A stretch of DNA of 64,000 nt, taken from the NCBI RefSeq assembly GCF_015475875.1, contig NZ_JADKYM010000001.1:248001-312000 (forward strand), given 5' to 3'. Shown piece by piece: positions 18,457 through 28,700 of this stretch. The stretch's first letter is position 1. Each line of letters opens with the position of its first letter. The notes below the pieces were generated by a model. The model worked only from the letters and a program-made list of their open reading frames with translations, was not told where the DNA came from and ran no database searches. The stretch is from Sphingopyxis solisilvae. GTDB taxonomy: Bacteria > Pseudomonadota > Alphaproteobacteria > Sphingomonadales > Sphingomonadaceae. Position numbers and translations under genes: made by a program.

Positions 18457-18531
18457 TGGTGGGCGTGGCAAGGATTGAACTTGCGACCCCTGCGATGTCA
18501 ACACAGTGCTCTACCACTGAGCTACACGCCC
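18457..18531 (-). tRNA. tRNA-Val(GAC)
   Basis: 75 bases with encoded CCA. Acceptor GGGCGTG/CACGCCC, D arm GCTC-AGTGGTA-GAGC, anticodon stem CTGTG/CGCAG with loop TTGACAT (anticodon GAC), T arm GCAAG-TTCAATC-CTTGC. All four arms pair well. Confidence 0.96.
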
Positions 18532-18602
18532 ATCCCTTGGGGTGACGCGCCCCCTAATATCCCCTGCCGCGCTTGGCAAGCCCTTCGCGCGATCGCGCGT
18601 CG

Positions 18603-18980
18603 TTATTGTTGGTGCGACCGGTCGCTCCGGCCGAAGAGCTGGTCGACCTCGCGGACCAGATCCTTGAGGTGGAACGGCTTCGACAGTAGCTTGGCCTGCG
18701 GCACATTTTCCTCGGCGCGCAGCGAGACCGCGGCAAAACCGGTGATGAACATCACCTGCGTCTGCGGTGCCGCCTTGGCCGTATGCTGGGCAAGCTCGAT
18801 GCCGTCCATTTCGGGCATCACGATGTCGGACAGCAAAAGATCGAACGTACCCGAATCGATATAGGGAACCGCGGCGGTACCGCGATCGACCGCGGTGACA
18901 TGATAGCCGGCGCTGGTCAGCGCGCGCGCGAGATATTCGCGCATCACGTCATCATCCTCGGCCAGAAGAATGCGAATCAT
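18603..18980 (-). CDS. cpdR: CpdR-like single-domain response regulator
   Basis: 125 residues, a lone receiver domain. Acidic pocket D9/D10, phosphoacceptor D52 in LSDIVMPEMDG, T80 and K101 in LLSKPFHLKDLV. In Caulobacter, unphosphorylated CpdR brings ClpXP to the pole and triggers CtrA and PdeA degradation at the G1-S step; the CckA-ChpT relay phosphorylates it. The SKPFHLKDL ending and lack of an output domain match that orthologue. It stands alone between tRNA-Val and a divergent hydrolase gene. Symbol by resemblance from memory. Confidence 0.8.
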   Translation of the reverse strand: MIRILLAEDDDVMREYLARALTSAGYHVTAVDRGTAAVPYIDSGTFDLLLSDIVMPEMDGIELAQHTAKAAPQTQVMFITGFAAVSLRAEENVPQAKLLSKPFHLKDLVREVDQLFGRSDRSHQQ

Positions 18981-19123
18981 GTTGAAATCTGTCCCCTGAT
19001 CGCTCGAATTGGCCGGTTCCGGTCGGCAGCATCCTTAATGTCATATCCGCCATAGCGGCAGAGATTTAACAAATTGACTTGGCGGCGCTGGATTTGCACC
19101 CGCTTTTTTGCCACGTCCCGACG

Positions 19124-19999
19124 ATGTATTCCAGCGCCCTCCCGTCCGCCGCCGTGGCGGTTCACCGTTCGGACGCGGCGACGCCGGTGGTGGTGTCGGT
19201 GCCCCATGCGGGACGGGTATATCCGCCCGAGATATTGGATGCGGCGCGGGTCGGGCAGCACGATCTCGAGCGGCTGGAGGATCGCTGGTGCGACCGGATT
19301 GCCGCCCGCGCGACTGCCGCCGGCGCGACGGTGGTCGAGGCCTATTGGGCGCGCGCGGTCGCGGACTGCAATCGCGGTGAGGGGCAGATGGCGCCGGGCG
19401 AAGTTGCGCCGACGATGCGGGCGCAATTTTCCGCACCGGGGCGCAAGGAACGGGCCGGGCTGGGCGTCGTGCCGACGCGGCTTGCCGATTGCGGCGCGCT
19501 TTGGAAACGGCCGATCGATCGCGCGGCTTTCGACTGGCGGCTTGAGCAGCTTCATCGACCCTATCACGCGGCGCTGGCCACCGCGTTGGCCGCAGCGCGG
19601 CGCAGCTTCGGACACGCCGTCCTGATCGACCTGCATTCGATGCCCCCGATTCCGCTTGGCCAGCCCGGTCACGGCGCGCGAATCGTCGTGGGCGATCATT
19701 TCGGCAAGACGGCGGGGGGCTGGCTGGTCGACGTCGTCAAGGATGCGGCGCGGGGCTTGAAGGTGCCCGTGTCGCTCAATCTTCCCTATGCCGGAGGTCA
19801 TATTGTCCGGACCCATGGCCGCCCGTCGGACGGCGTTCATGCGGTGCAGGTCGAAATTGACCGCAGCCTCTATCTGACTGCGGAGCGCCAGCCCGATATG
19901 CGCCGCTGTGACGATCTGGCGCGCTGGTTCGCCACACTGGTTATAGCGGCGGCTCAATCCTTCCCCGATGCCGGTGCGCTTCCGCAAGCTGCTGAATAA
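19124..19999 (+). CDS. N-formylglutamate amidohydrolase-family protein
   Basis: 291 residues. [12 protein letters not shown] near the start, [29 protein letters not shown] and the late [14 protein letters not shown] are the conserved blocks of the family, including likely zinc histidines (H in SVPHAG and in DLHSM). The family hydrolyses N-formylglutamate in histidine degradation, but many members lie outside hut operons with unknown substrates, as here. ATG 19124 gives the usual start; a TTG at 19079 would add 15 residues of poor similarity. Confidence 0.8.
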   Translation: MYSSALPSAAVAVHRSDAATPVVVSVPHAGRVYPPEILDAARVGQHDLERLEDRWCDRIAARATAAGATVVEAYWARAVADCNRGEGQMAPGEVAPTMRAQFSAPGRKERAGLGVVPTRLADCGALWKRPIDRAAFDWRLEQLHRPYHAALATALAAARRSFGHAVLIDLHSMPPIPLGQPGHGARIVVGDHFGKTAGGWLVDVVKDAARGLKVPVSLNLPYAGGHIVRTHGRPSDGVHAVQVEIDRSLYLTAERQPDMRRCDDLARWFATLVIAAAQSFPDAGALPQAAE

Positions 20000-20029
20000 A
20001 AAACCACCCCGTACCGAAGTACGAGGTGG
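19996..20029 (-). terminator. Intrinsic terminator on the minus strand, downstream of tRNA-Pro
   Basis: On the minus strand CCACC-x-CGTAC pairs with GTACG-x-GGTGG over a four-base loop, followed by TTTTTTATTC. It overlaps the stop codon of the amidohydrolase gene on the other strand. It probably ends the tRNA-Pro transcript about 150 bases past the tRNA, or ends an unrecognised small RNA in between. Confidence 0.65.
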
Positions 20030-20181
20030 CCAGGGTCCAGGGAGGACGCGCCCACGTCAATAATGACGGGACACTCGCCGCGATGGAAAGGGGGAAAACC
20101 ATGGCGGCGTACGATCAATTTAGGCAATCGAGCCACGAGTTACAAGGTGAGAAGGTGCAGAATCTGCAACGAGCAGGAAAT

Positions 20182-20258
20182 TGGTCGGGGAGAGAGGATT
20201 CGAACCTCCGGCCCCTGCCTCCCGAAGACAGTGCTCTACCAGGCTGAGCTACTCCCCG
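20182..20258 (-). tRNA. tRNA-Pro(CGG)
   Basis: 77 bases with encoded CCA. Acceptor CGGGGAG/CTCCCCG, D arm GCTC/GAGC, anticodon stem CTGTC/GGCAG with loop TTCGGGA (anticodon CGG), T arm CGGAGGTTCGAATCCTCT region. Reads CCG codons. Confidence 0.96.
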
Positions 20259-20304
20259 ACCGTTCCGCGCTGCGACCCGAGGGGCGCTGCGAAGGCAGGG
20301 CGGT

Positions 20305-20333
20305 CCTCTAGACGTGCAATCGGCGAACTTCAA
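20305..20333 (-). promoter_or_regulatory. Predicted promoter of tRNA-Pro
   Basis: On the minus strand TTGAAG (20333-20328) and TAGAGG (20310-20305) are 17 bases apart, giving a start near 20298, about 40 bases before the tRNA. Confidence 0.45.
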
Positions 20334-20367
20334 GCGCCAATCGGCACATTGGTCAGCATTGCCGCCA

Positions 20368-20808
20368 CTACAGCAATCCGGCACTTCGAAAGCTGAAATG
20401 CCCGTCCGCAACGAAAATCAGATGATCGGCCAACGCGATATCCATTGTGCGCAGGAAATGCGCCGTTTCCTGTGTTGTCCGGGTGTCCGCGGCGCTCGGT
20501 CGCGCATCGCCCGACGGATGGTTATGCGCCATGATCACCGCGACGACGCCGCTGCCGATCAGGCTGCGCCAGCAGCGCGGCGGGATGATGCAGCGGCTGG
20601 CGTTGTCCCCGCCGGTGCGTTCGAGGCGAACGAGCCGGTCAAATGCGTCGAATCCTGCCAGCAGCAGCGTTTCGCGGTCGGCAGCGAAATGCGGGCGCAG
20701 CAGTTCGCGCGCAACGTCGTCTTCGACATCGGCGGCGATGAAACCCGCGATATCCGGCGAACCGGGCGGCTGGTGAATGGGCGAGAGCAGGTTCATCGTA
20801 AATGCCAT
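20368..20808 (-). CDS. Short RadC-like JAB-domain protein
   Basis: 146 residues. Carries the MPN/JAB metalloprotease-like domain of RadC with the full metal motif H95-N-H97-PSGD-x6-D108. Unlike standard RadC (about 220 residues) it lacks the N-terminal helix-hairpin-helix region. RadC proteins were once linked to DNA repair; their actual role is unsettled. ATG 20808 is the first start in a frame that stays open upstream into antisense of thyA; ATG 20796 is an alternative. It lies divergently beside thyA. Confidence 0.75.
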   Translation of the reverse strand: MAFTMNLLSPIHQPPGSPDIAGFIAADVEDDVARELLRPHFAADRETLLLAGFDAFDRLVRLERTGGDNASRCIIPPRCWRSLIGSGVVAVIMAHNHPSGDARPSAADTRTTQETAHFLRTMDIALADHLIFVADGHFSFRSAGLL

Positions 20809-20937
20809 GCGCGCGCCGCTCGGGCTCGCCAATCGGCGACTGCGCCGCTTTGGACCCTTTGTGATCCTATCCCTCCTGCGCCCTTGTCGGCATGACGCGC
20901 GCGGCCTAGCAAAGAATGACCAGCCTGGGAGCGAGTC

Positions 20938-21873
20938 TTGCCCGAATCCATCCATTATGAACTGCAATATCTCGATCTGATGCGCCGGATCTGGGTCGAG
21001 GGTGACGAGCGGGTCGATCGTACCGGGGTCGGGACGCGGTCGCTGTTCGGCGAAACGATGCGATTCTCGCTGCGCGACGATGCAATCCCGTTGCTGACGA
21101 CGAAACGCGTCTATTGGAAGACGGCGCTGCGCGAACTGCTGTGGTTCCTGACCGGCGACACGAATATCCGCGCGCTTGTCTCGCAAGGCGTGAAGATCTG
21201 GACCGACTGGCCGCTCCAGAAATATCGCAAGGCGACAGGCAAGGCGATCAGCGCCGAGGATTTCGAGGCGCGGGTCATTGCCGATGATGATTTCGCCGCG
21301 CAATGGGGCGATCTTGGTCCGGTCTATGGCCATCAGTGGGTCAACTGGCCGCGCTACGAGCCGGCGGGCGAGGGGCTGTTTCGGCGGGCAAGTCAAGGGC
21401 ATAACCAGATTGCGGCGTTGATCGACGGGCTGCGGAACAATCCCGGGTCGCGGCGGCATATTTTTACCGGATGGAACGTTGCCGATCTTGATCGCATGGC
21501 GCTTCCGCCCTGCCATATGACCTATCAATTCCATGTCCGCAGCGACGGCGGACTGTCGTGCCTGTTGTTCCAGCGCTCGTGCGATCTGGGGCTGGGCTTT
21601 GCCTTCAATGTGTTCGAGGCGGCGCTGCTAACACGTATGGTCGCCGATCAGTGCGGTCTGCATGCGCATGAGCTGGTGTGGACGGGCGGCGACGTGCATC
21701 TCTATCTCAATCACGCCGAACTGGTGGAGCAGCAGTTGGGACGGGTACCCGATGGCGCTCCCAAGCTTCGTATCAATCGCCGGCCGGATAGCATTTTCGG
21801 CTATAGTTTCGACGACTTCGCGGTCGAGGATTATGCGCCGCAGGCCCATATTTCGGCACCGGTGGCGGTCTGA
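20938..21873 (+). CDS. thyA: Thymidylate synthase
   Basis: 311 residues. Methylates dUMP to dTMP with methylene-tetrahydrofolate. Recognised by DRTGVGTRSLFG, the catalytic cysteine C192 in LPPCHMTYQF, QRSCDLGLGFAFN and the GGDVHLYLNH dUMP-binding region. It starts with TTG at 20938 after a GGGAG site at 20927-20931; no ATG or GTG is nearby in frame. The extra length against the 264-residue enterobacterial enzyme is mostly an insertion around residues 90-125, seen in several bacterial ThyA proteins. Confidence 0.93.
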   Translation: MPESIHYELQYLDLMRRIWVEGDERVDRTGVGTRSLFGETMRFSLRDDAIPLLTTKRVYWKTALRELLWFLTGDTNIRALVSQGVKIWTDWPLQKYRKATGKAISAEDFEARVIADDDFAAQWGDLGPVYGHQWVNWPRYEPAGEGLFRRASQGHNQIAALIDGLRNNPGSRRHIFTGWNVADLDRMALPPCHMTYQFHVRSDGGLSCLLFQRSCDLGLGFAFNVFEAALLTRMVADQCGLHAHELVWTGGDVHLYLNHAELVEQQLGRVPDGAPKLRINRRPDSIFGYSFDDFAVEDYAPQAHISAPVAV

Positions 21874-21966
21874 TCGCTGGCGTTGCATTCGTATGGCGAC
21901 CGAAATATTATGTCGCCACGATGAAATATAACTAGGCGCTGATTCGCGCCGCAATGGGAAGACGAT

Positions 21967-23262
21967 ATGCCCGAAACGGATCGACGCCCGGCGACCAACC
22001 TGCCGCCGTTGTCGCTTCACATCCCCGAGCCGCGCTACCGCCCCGGCGACACACCGGACTTTGGCGATATTGTCGTTCCCGCCGTCGATGCGACGCCGCG
22101 ACCATCGGAGGCAACGAAGCCCGATGCGATGCGCGACCTGTGCTACGGCCTCGTTCGGGTGCTCGATTTCGACGGGCAGGCCAAGGGCCATTGGGATCCC
22201 AAGCTGAGCCCCGAGCGGCTGCGCACGATGCTGCGCTACATGATGCTGGTCCGCGCCTTCGACGACCGCATGTTCCGCGCCCAGCGCCAGGGCAAGACCA
22301 GCTTTTATATGAAATGCACCGGCGAAGAGGCTACATCGGTCGCCTCGACGATGGCGCTCGACCGCGGCGACATGTGTTTCCCCAGTTATCGCCAGCAGGG
22401 CATTTTGATCGCGCGCGACTATCCGCTGATCCAGATGATGAACCAGATCTATTCGAACCGCGGCGATCATCTGTTGGGTCGCCAGCTGCCGATCATGTAC
22501 TCGGCGCCTGAACAAGGGTTCTTCAGCGTTTCGGGCAATCTTGCGACCCAATATCCGCAGGCCGTGGGCTGGGCGATGGCGTCGGCTTCGAAAGGCGACA
22601 GCCGCATCGCGACGGTGTGGTGCGGCGAGGGATCGTCGGCCGAGGGGGACTTTCACTCGGCATTGACCTTTGCGACCGTCTACAACGCCCCGGTCATCTT
22701 CAACGTCGTCAACAACCAGTGGGCGATTTCCAGCTTTTCGGGCTTTGCGGGCGGCGAGCGCACGACCTTTGCGGCGCGCGCCGTGGGGTACGGCATCGCG
22801 GGGCTGCGCATCGACGGCAATGATCCGCTTGCAGTCTATGCCGCGACGCAATGGGCCGCGGATCGCGCCCGGACCAACAACGGCCCCACCCTCATCGAGC
22901 ATTTCACCTACCGCAGCGAAGGGCATAGCACGTCGGATGATCCGAGCGCGTATCGCCCTGCCGACGAAGCCTCCGCATGGCCGTTTGGCGATCCGATCGC
23001 GCGGCTGCGCGAGCACCTCGAAACCTTGGGCGAATGGGACGCAGACCGGCACGAAGCGCAGCGGACCGAGCTTGAAGAGTTGGTAAAAACGACTCAGAAG
23101 CAATCGGAAAAGCTGGGTATTTTGGGGCATGGCATGCACCAGCCGTTTGAAACGATGTTCCAGGACGTGTTCGAAGATATGCCCTGGCATTTGCAGGAAC
23201 AATGCACCCAGATGCTCGCCGAACAGGAAGCGAAGTTCGGCCCCGACTGGAAGCCCGAATGA
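21967..23262 (+). CDS. bkdA1: Branched-chain 2-oxoacid dehydrogenase E1 alpha subunit
   Basis: 431 residues. Thiamine-diphosphate-dependent decarboxylase half of the complex that oxidises the keto acids of valine, leucine and isoleucine. The TPP/magnesium motif GEGSSAEGDFHSAL...NNQW spans about residues 219-252, and RSEGHSTSDDPSAYRP is the phosphorylation-loop-like region typical of BCKDH E1 alpha rather than of pyruvate dehydrogenase. Its stop overlaps the E1 beta ATG. First gene of a three-gene operon. Confidence 0.92.
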   Translation: MPETDRRPATNLPPLSLHIPEPRYRPGDTPDFGDIVVPAVDATPRPSEATKPDAMRDLCYGLVRVLDFDGQAKGHWDPKLSPERLRTMLRYMMLVRAFDDRMFRAQRQGKTSFYMKCTGEEATSVASTMALDRGDMCFPSYRQQGILIARDYPLIQMMNQIYSNRGDHLLGRQLPIMYSAPEQGFFSVSGNLATQYPQAVGWAMASASKGDSRIATVWCGEGSSAEGDFHSALTFATVYNAPVIFNVVNNQWAISSFSGFAGGERTTFAARAVGYGIAGLRIDGNDPLAVYAATQWAADRARTNNGPTLIEHFTYRSEGHSTSDDPSAYRPADEASAWPFGDPIARLREHLETLGEWDADRHEAQRTELEELVKTTQKQSEKLGILGHGMHQPFETMFQDVFEDMPWHLQEQCTQMLAEQEAKFGPDWKPE

Positions 23263-24299
23263 TGAGCGCCGATACGCAAACCGCGACCAAGACCATGAAC
23301 ATGATCGAGGCGATCAACAGCGCGATGGACGTGATGCTCGAACGCGACAGCAATGTCGTGGTGATGGGCGAGGACGTCGGCTTTTTCGGCGGGGTGTTCC
23401 GCGCCACGGCGGGGTTGCAGAAAAAACACGGGAAAACGCGCGTTTTCGATACGCCGATCAACGAATGCGGCATCATCGGGGTCGCGGTCGGGATGGGCGC
23501 CTATGGCCTGCGGCCGGTCCCCGAAATCCAGTTCGCCGATTATATCTATCCGGGGCTCGACCAGCTGGTCAGTGAAGCGGCGCGGCTGCGTTACCGCTCG
23601 GCCGCTGACTTCATCTGCCCGATGACGGTTCGCACGCCATTCGGCGGCGGAATCTTCGGCGGCCAGACGCACAGCCAGTCGCCCGAAAGCATCATGACCC
23701 ACATCTGTGGTGTGAAAACCGTCATTCCTTCGAACCCTTATGATGCCAAGGGGCTGTTGATCGCGTCGATCGAGGATAATGATCCGGTCGTCTTCCTCGA
23801 ACCAAAGCGCATCTACAACGGCCCGTTCAGCGGCTATTACGACCGTCCGGTCGAACCCTGGTCCAAACATGCTGCCAGCGCCGTGCCGGAAGGGCATTAT
23901 CGTATCGAACTCGGCAAGGCTGCGACGGTGCGCGAGGGTGAAGCGCTGACCGTGCTCGCCTATGGCACGATGGTCCATGTCGTAAAGACAATTGTTGAAG
24001 AATTGAAGGTCGATGCTGAAATCATTGATCTAAGGACACTTCTTCCGCTCGACATCGATGCGATAGAGGCGTCGGTGAAGAAGACCGGGCGCTGTCTTGT
24101 GGTCCACGAGGCGACGCGTACCTCCGGTTTTGGGGCCGAGCTGGCCGCTTTGGTCCAGGAACGCTGCTTTTATCACCTCGAAGCCCCCGTCGAGCGCGTC
24201 ACCGGGTTCGACACCCCCTATCCGCACAGCCTGGAATGGGCCTATTTCCCCGGTCCGGTCCGCATCGCGACCGCGCTGACCAAGATTTTGAAGGACTGA
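23259..24299 (+). CDS. bkdA2: Branched-chain 2-oxoacid dehydrogenase E1 beta subunit
   Basis: 346 residues. Partner of E1 alpha; the pair forms the alpha2beta2 heterotetramer. MNMIEAINSAMDVMLERD, GEDVGFFGGVFRAT, PINECGIIGVAVGMGAYG and IDLRTLLPLD are diagnostic of the transketolase-like beta chain. ATG 23259 overlaps the E1 alpha stop (ATGATGA), and the next gene starts 5 bases after this stop. Confidence 0.93.
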   Translation: MMSADTQTATKTMNMIEAINSAMDVMLERDSNVVVMGEDVGFFGGVFRATAGLQKKHGKTRVFDTPINECGIIGVAVGMGAYGLRPVPEIQFADYIYPGLDQLVSEAARLRYRSAADFICPMTVRTPFGGGIFGGQTHSQSPESIMTHICGVKTVIPSNPYDAKGLLIASIEDNDPVVFLEPKRIYNGPFSGYYDRPVEPWSKHAASAVPEGHYRIELGKAATVREGEALTVLAYGTMVHVVKTIVEELKVDAEIIDLRTLLPLDIDAIEASVKKTGRCLVVHEATRTSGFGAELAALVQERCFYHLEAPVERVTGFDTPYPHSLEWAYFPGPVRIATALTKILKD

Positions 24300-24304
24300 C
24301 GCCG

Positions 24305-25603
24305 ATGGCCCGCTATTCATTCCGTCTGCCCGACATTGGCGAAGGCATCGCCGAGGCAGAAATCGTCGCCTGGCACGTCAAAGTCGGCGAGCGCGTAGAA
24401 GAAGACGCGCAGCTTGCCGACATGATGACCGACAAAGCGACAGTCGAAATGGAATCGCCGGTGTCGGGGGTTGTCGTCGAACTGGCGGGCGAGGTCGGCG
24501 ACCTGATCGCGATCGGATCGACGTTGGCGGTGATCGAGACGGACGTCGAGGGCGATGTCGAAGCGCCGCTGGTTGATACCGCCGCCGAGGCGCAGATCGA
24601 GGCGGAAACCCCCGGGGCGGAACAAGTGTCCGAGCCGAAGGTGACAGAGTTAACATCGAGCACCGCGGAGCCGGAGACGGCAGCAAAACCGAGCGAAGCG
24701 CCACCAGCACCCACGGCGCCCGCCGTTGTTGCCGGGCATGACGCCAAGGTACTCGCATCCCCCGCCGTCCGCGCCCGCGCGAGAGATTTGGGGGTCGATT
24801 TAGGCCAGGTGCATAGCGACGGCGACCGTATCCGCCACGCCGATCTCGACGCTTTCCTGCGCTACAGCGGCGGGCAGGGCTATCACAGCCCCGGCGCCAG
24901 CCGCGCTCGCGCCGACGAACCGATCAAGGTCATCGGCATGCGCCGCAAGATTGCCGAGAATATGGCGGCTTCGAAGCGGGCGATCCCGCATTTCACTTAT
25001 GTCGAGGAAATGGACGTCACCGCGCTGGAAGATATGCGCGCCGATTTGAACGCCAATCGCGGCGCGCGGCCAAAGTTGACGATGTTACCTTTCCTGATCG
25101 TCGCGATTTGCCGGACGATCCCGCAGTTTCCGATGATCAACGCCCGCTATGATGACGAAGCTGGGGTGGTCACGCGCTATGGCGCGGTGCATCTCGGCAT
25201 GGCGACGCAGACCGACGCCGGGCTGATGGTCCCTGTGATCCGCGACGCGCAAGACAAGAATGTCTGGCAATTGGCGAGCGAAATCGGGCGGTTGGCCGAG
25301 GCGGCGCGGACCGGCAAGGCAAAGGTGGATGAGCTTTCGGGATCGACGCTTACCATCACCTCGCTCGGCCCGCTCGGCGGTATCGCCACGACGCCGGTAA
25401 TCAACCGGCCCGAGGTCGCAATTATCGGCCCCAACAAGATTGTCGAACGTCCGGTATTTGATGGCGACGATATTCGGCGGGCGAAACTGATGAACCTGTC
25501 GATCAGCTGCGACCACCGGGTGGTTGATGGCTGGGATGCCGCGAGCTACGTGCAGGCGCTGAAAAAGCTGATCGAAACGCCGGTTTTGCTGTTCGCCGAT
25601 TGA
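24305..25603 (+). CDS. bkdB: Branched-chain 2-oxoacid dehydrogenase E2 (lipoamide acyltransferase)
   Basis: 432 residues. N-terminal lipoyl domain (about 1-80) with lipoylated K44 in DKATVEME, an acidic Ala/Pro/Glu linker, a peripheral subunit-binding domain (about 150-185, LASPAVRARARDLG), and a C-terminal catalytic domain with H404 in DHRVVDGWDAASY. LipB encoded at 6446-7099 would supply the lipoyl precursor. The E3 gene (lpd) is not adjacent, so E3 must come from elsewhere. An inverted repeat follows the stop. Confidence 0.93.
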   Translation: MARYSFRLPDIGEGIAEAEIVAWHVKVGERVEEDAQLADMMTDKATVEMESPVSGVVVELAGEVGDLIAIGSTLAVIETDVEGDVEAPLVDTAAEAQIEAETPGAEQVSEPKVTELTSSTAEPETAAKPSEAPPAPTAPAVVAGHDAKVLASPAVRARARDLGVDLGQVHSDGDRIRHADLDAFLRYSGGQGYHSPGASRARADEPIKVIGMRRKIAENMAASKRAIPHFTYVEEMDVTALEDMRADLNANRGARPKLTMLPFLIVAICRTIPQFPMINARYDDEAGVVTRYGAVHLGMATQTDAGLMVPVIRDAQDKNVWQLASEIGRLAEAARTGKAKVDELSGSTLTITSLGPLGGIATTPVINRPEVAIIGPNKIVERPVFDGDDIRRAKLMNLSISCDHRVVDGWDAASYVQALKKLIETPVLLFAD

Positions 25604-25620
25604 TAAGCCTAACCAACAAC

Positions 25621-25698
25621 CGTTTGTGTCGAGCGTAGTCGAGACACGCCGAGGTCGTACATGCCTTCACGTGTCTCGACTACGCTCGACACGAACGG
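25621..25698. repeat. Palindromic repeat (REP-like), probable two-way terminator
   Basis: Left arm GTGTCGAGCGTAGTCGAGAC and its inverted copy (right arm 25670-25693) are separated by about 20 bases. It lies between the convergent bkd operon and the DUF11 operon, so it can form a long hairpin in both transcripts. The GTGTCGAGCGTAGTCGAGACAC core is one I associate with dispersed repeats in sphingomonad genomes; only this copy is in the window. Confidence 0.75.
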
Positions 25699-25712
25699 AA
25701 TAGTGGGTGAGC

Positions 25713-28700
25713 TTATAGCCCCAGCCCCGCAAAGCTCGTCTGATCGAACTTCAGCTTGAACGTCACATAGGCACCCGACCGCGAATAGCGCGCATCTTCG
25801 AAATCGCGGTCGTGGAAACCAGCGAAATTATAGCCGAAGGTGATGTTGGCATTCTTCATCGGCGCCAGTGTGACGGTCGGCCCGCCCGCCCAGTTAACAG
25901 TGTCAGCATCGGTGCCGACGCGCACCGTGCCCGAGGCGCCGACATCGACATGCTCGCCCAGGTTGAGGCGAAAATCGGCGCCGATCAGGTTCGACCAGCC
26001 CTTGACGTCATCCGCGCCGAACTTGTCGAAATTGTAGCGCGTTCCCCAAAAAAGGCCGAATTCACCGCGTTCGTACCAAATGCGGCCAGCACCGCGGCGG
26101 TCGTTGCGGTCGCCAAGCGGCGTCCAGTTGACCGACAGGCTGTTCAGCAGGCGGCGGCTGGTCGCATCGCCGTCGATCGTCAGCGCACCGCCGCCGATCG
26201 GACCGGGACGACCCGCAATCGCGTCCCGCACCTTGTCCGAGCGGAACTCGCTCTTGTTGAGCCACGACACGCGCGAATCTGCGGGGCGATGCGCCCAGCT
26301 CATTTCGAAATGGATCACCTCGGTCGTCGGTGTCGTGCCGCTGCCGCTGGCTTTGGCGTAGGTGAACAGGGCGCCAAGTGCGCGGCCTTCGCCGAGCTGG
26401 CGCAAACCGCCGAGCGTCAGCCCGTAGCGATTCGCGATCTCGCCGTCGCGATACTCGGCGCGTCCCGTCAAAGTCCAGCGCTCGGTGCGATAGGTGGCGC
26501 CGGTGCTGATCGCGAGGAAATCCTCGGTCAGCGTACCATCGCCGCCGAGGAAACCGCCCGCAGCGGCAGGGTGGTTAACATTGATAACATCGACCGCACG
26601 GATGCCGCCCAAGGTGCGATTGCCGTCGACCGACACATCGACCGACCAGCGCTCACCCAGCTGCAGCGATTGCGACAGGCCATAGGCGGCAAAGCTGCGC
26701 GGGCCATATTCGCCGATTTGCTGCTGGTTGGCGGTCGCGAGCAGGCGCGCGCCCGACCAGGGTGTGAGGTCGAAGCCGAGCCGGGCGGTGCGCGCCTGTA
26801 TGCGCTCACCGTCGGACACCTCGTAGCTGGCGACCAGATTGACTTCGCGATTGACGGCGAAGCGGGCGCCGAGGCGGTGCCGGGTCGGAAAGTCGACGCT
26901 CGCGTCGTCGCCGCTGACCGCAAATTCGGTCTGCGCGTCCAGTTCGAGGCGCTTGTCGAACAATCGCTGGGTGGCGCCGAACTGGGCGATGGTCGAACGG
27001 TTGCGTGACCCGTCCGACAAACGGTCGTCGGCGTGGGTCAGCCCGGCGCGCGCGGCGCTCGTGCCATTGTCATATTCTGCGAGCAGGCGCGCAGCACGAC
27101 GACGTGAGCCGCGATCGAGATAATGTTCCTGCCATGCGCTGCCGGTCAGGGCCAGGTCGCGGGTCGCACGCAGGCGGGCATCGATGCCGAACTTGCGCGT
27201 TCCATCTTCACCCCGGTTCAGTTGGCCCGCGCCGAACCCGCTTTCGCGTTCGCGAATATAGGCCAGAAAATCGGCGGTCGGGCCATGGTGTTCGGCCTCG
27301 ATCAGCCAAGCCTTTGCCGTTCCCCCAGCGCCGGATGCAACGCCGCCGTTCTGCGGCTTGGCGTCGCTCACCGCAAATTCCGCGCGGATTTCGCTGTCGG
27401 CGCCGGGGCGATAGCGTCCGTCGACGCCGGCGAGATTGGTTTTCACATTGCCATCCTCGTCATGGACGAAGGTAGCGCCAAGGCGCAGCTTTTCATCGTC
27501 CGACTGATAGCTGACACGACCGCCGGCATTCAGGACGCGCTGCCCGACGCCGTCGACCTCATATTCGGCGACGATGAACTGCGGATCCTGATCCGAGGAG
27601 CGGCTGAGCACCGGGCTGCGGAAACGGACGGTGCCGGACAGATAATCGATGTCATAATCGATGTGTCGCGTCATGCTGACACTGTTAACTATGCGCTCGC
27701 TGCGCACGCGGTCGCGCGTTTCGATCACGATGCGCTCGCTGTTCGGCAGGATATCGCGTGCTCCAAGCTGATAGGGGCCGGTCAGACCGTTGCCCTGGAT
27801 CTCGTCACGGCGGAAACGATAGGGCGTATCGGCGACAAAGGCGGTCGCCGCTAGGTTGCGGCCGCGATATTCGGCCTTGCCGCCGTTCAGTGCGCGCTGG
27901 TAGCGAGCGAGTTGTGGTTCGGATATGCCGGTCTCGATATCGCCGAACATCGCATAGAATTGCGGACGCTCGAGGCGCAGATACAGCTTGCGCACCGACG
28001 CGGCGTCGTAGCGCGTCTCGTTGCGGTCGGCATAAATGGTGTAATAGGCGCGCGGGTCGATAACCCCGCCAAAGCGCGCCTCGTCGACCTCCTTGTCGCT
28101 GGCGTAGGCCAGCGTCATGAGCCATTTGCCCTGAATGCGACCCTTTGCATACAGCGCGAGACGTGCGTCGGCATTCAGGTCGTCGAGCGTCTCGGCGACG
28201 GACTCCATCCGGTCGTCGAGCGTGTTGTAACCCAGCGTCCCCGCCGCGAAGCCGACCACCGTCCAAGGACGGTCACCCGGATCGAGCCACATTTCGATCG
28301 CCTGTTTGCGCGTCACCCGGTCATCGCGGAAGGTGAACTCCATGGCGAGCGTACCCGAGGCGGTGGTCGGTTCCAGTTCGATATAGGCGATGCCGTCGTC
28401 GCCGTCGATTTTCCACACCGGCGGCGCGCGTTCCAGGCCGGAAAGCTGTCGCGCCTGCTGTGCGTCGGCTTCAACGGCGGGATAATAGGGGGCCGGGACA
28501 CTGAAATCGCCCGTCAGGCCTGCTCGGATCGGCTTGCCGCTGCGGTCGGTAAAGCGCACCGCGATGACCGGCCGGGTGACGCCATCGGCAACCAGGCGCG
28601 ACTTCTGGCGGATCAATGTCGCGCGCATCGGCGTGATCGAATAGTGAACGGTGCGCTCCAGCGTTTCGATGATGACACCGTTTACATCGTGGATTTCGGC

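Noticed and set aside
20101-20247. Plus-strand frame with a good AAGGGGGAAAA site before ATG 20101.
   Set aside because: It runs into the antisense strand of tRNA-Pro, so its C-terminal part cannot be a real conserved protein. The purine-rich site is noted only.
21628-23202. Long minus-strand open frame across thyA and bkdA1.
   Set aside because: Arg/His-rich, no domain, and antisense to two certain genes; typical GC-rich shadow.
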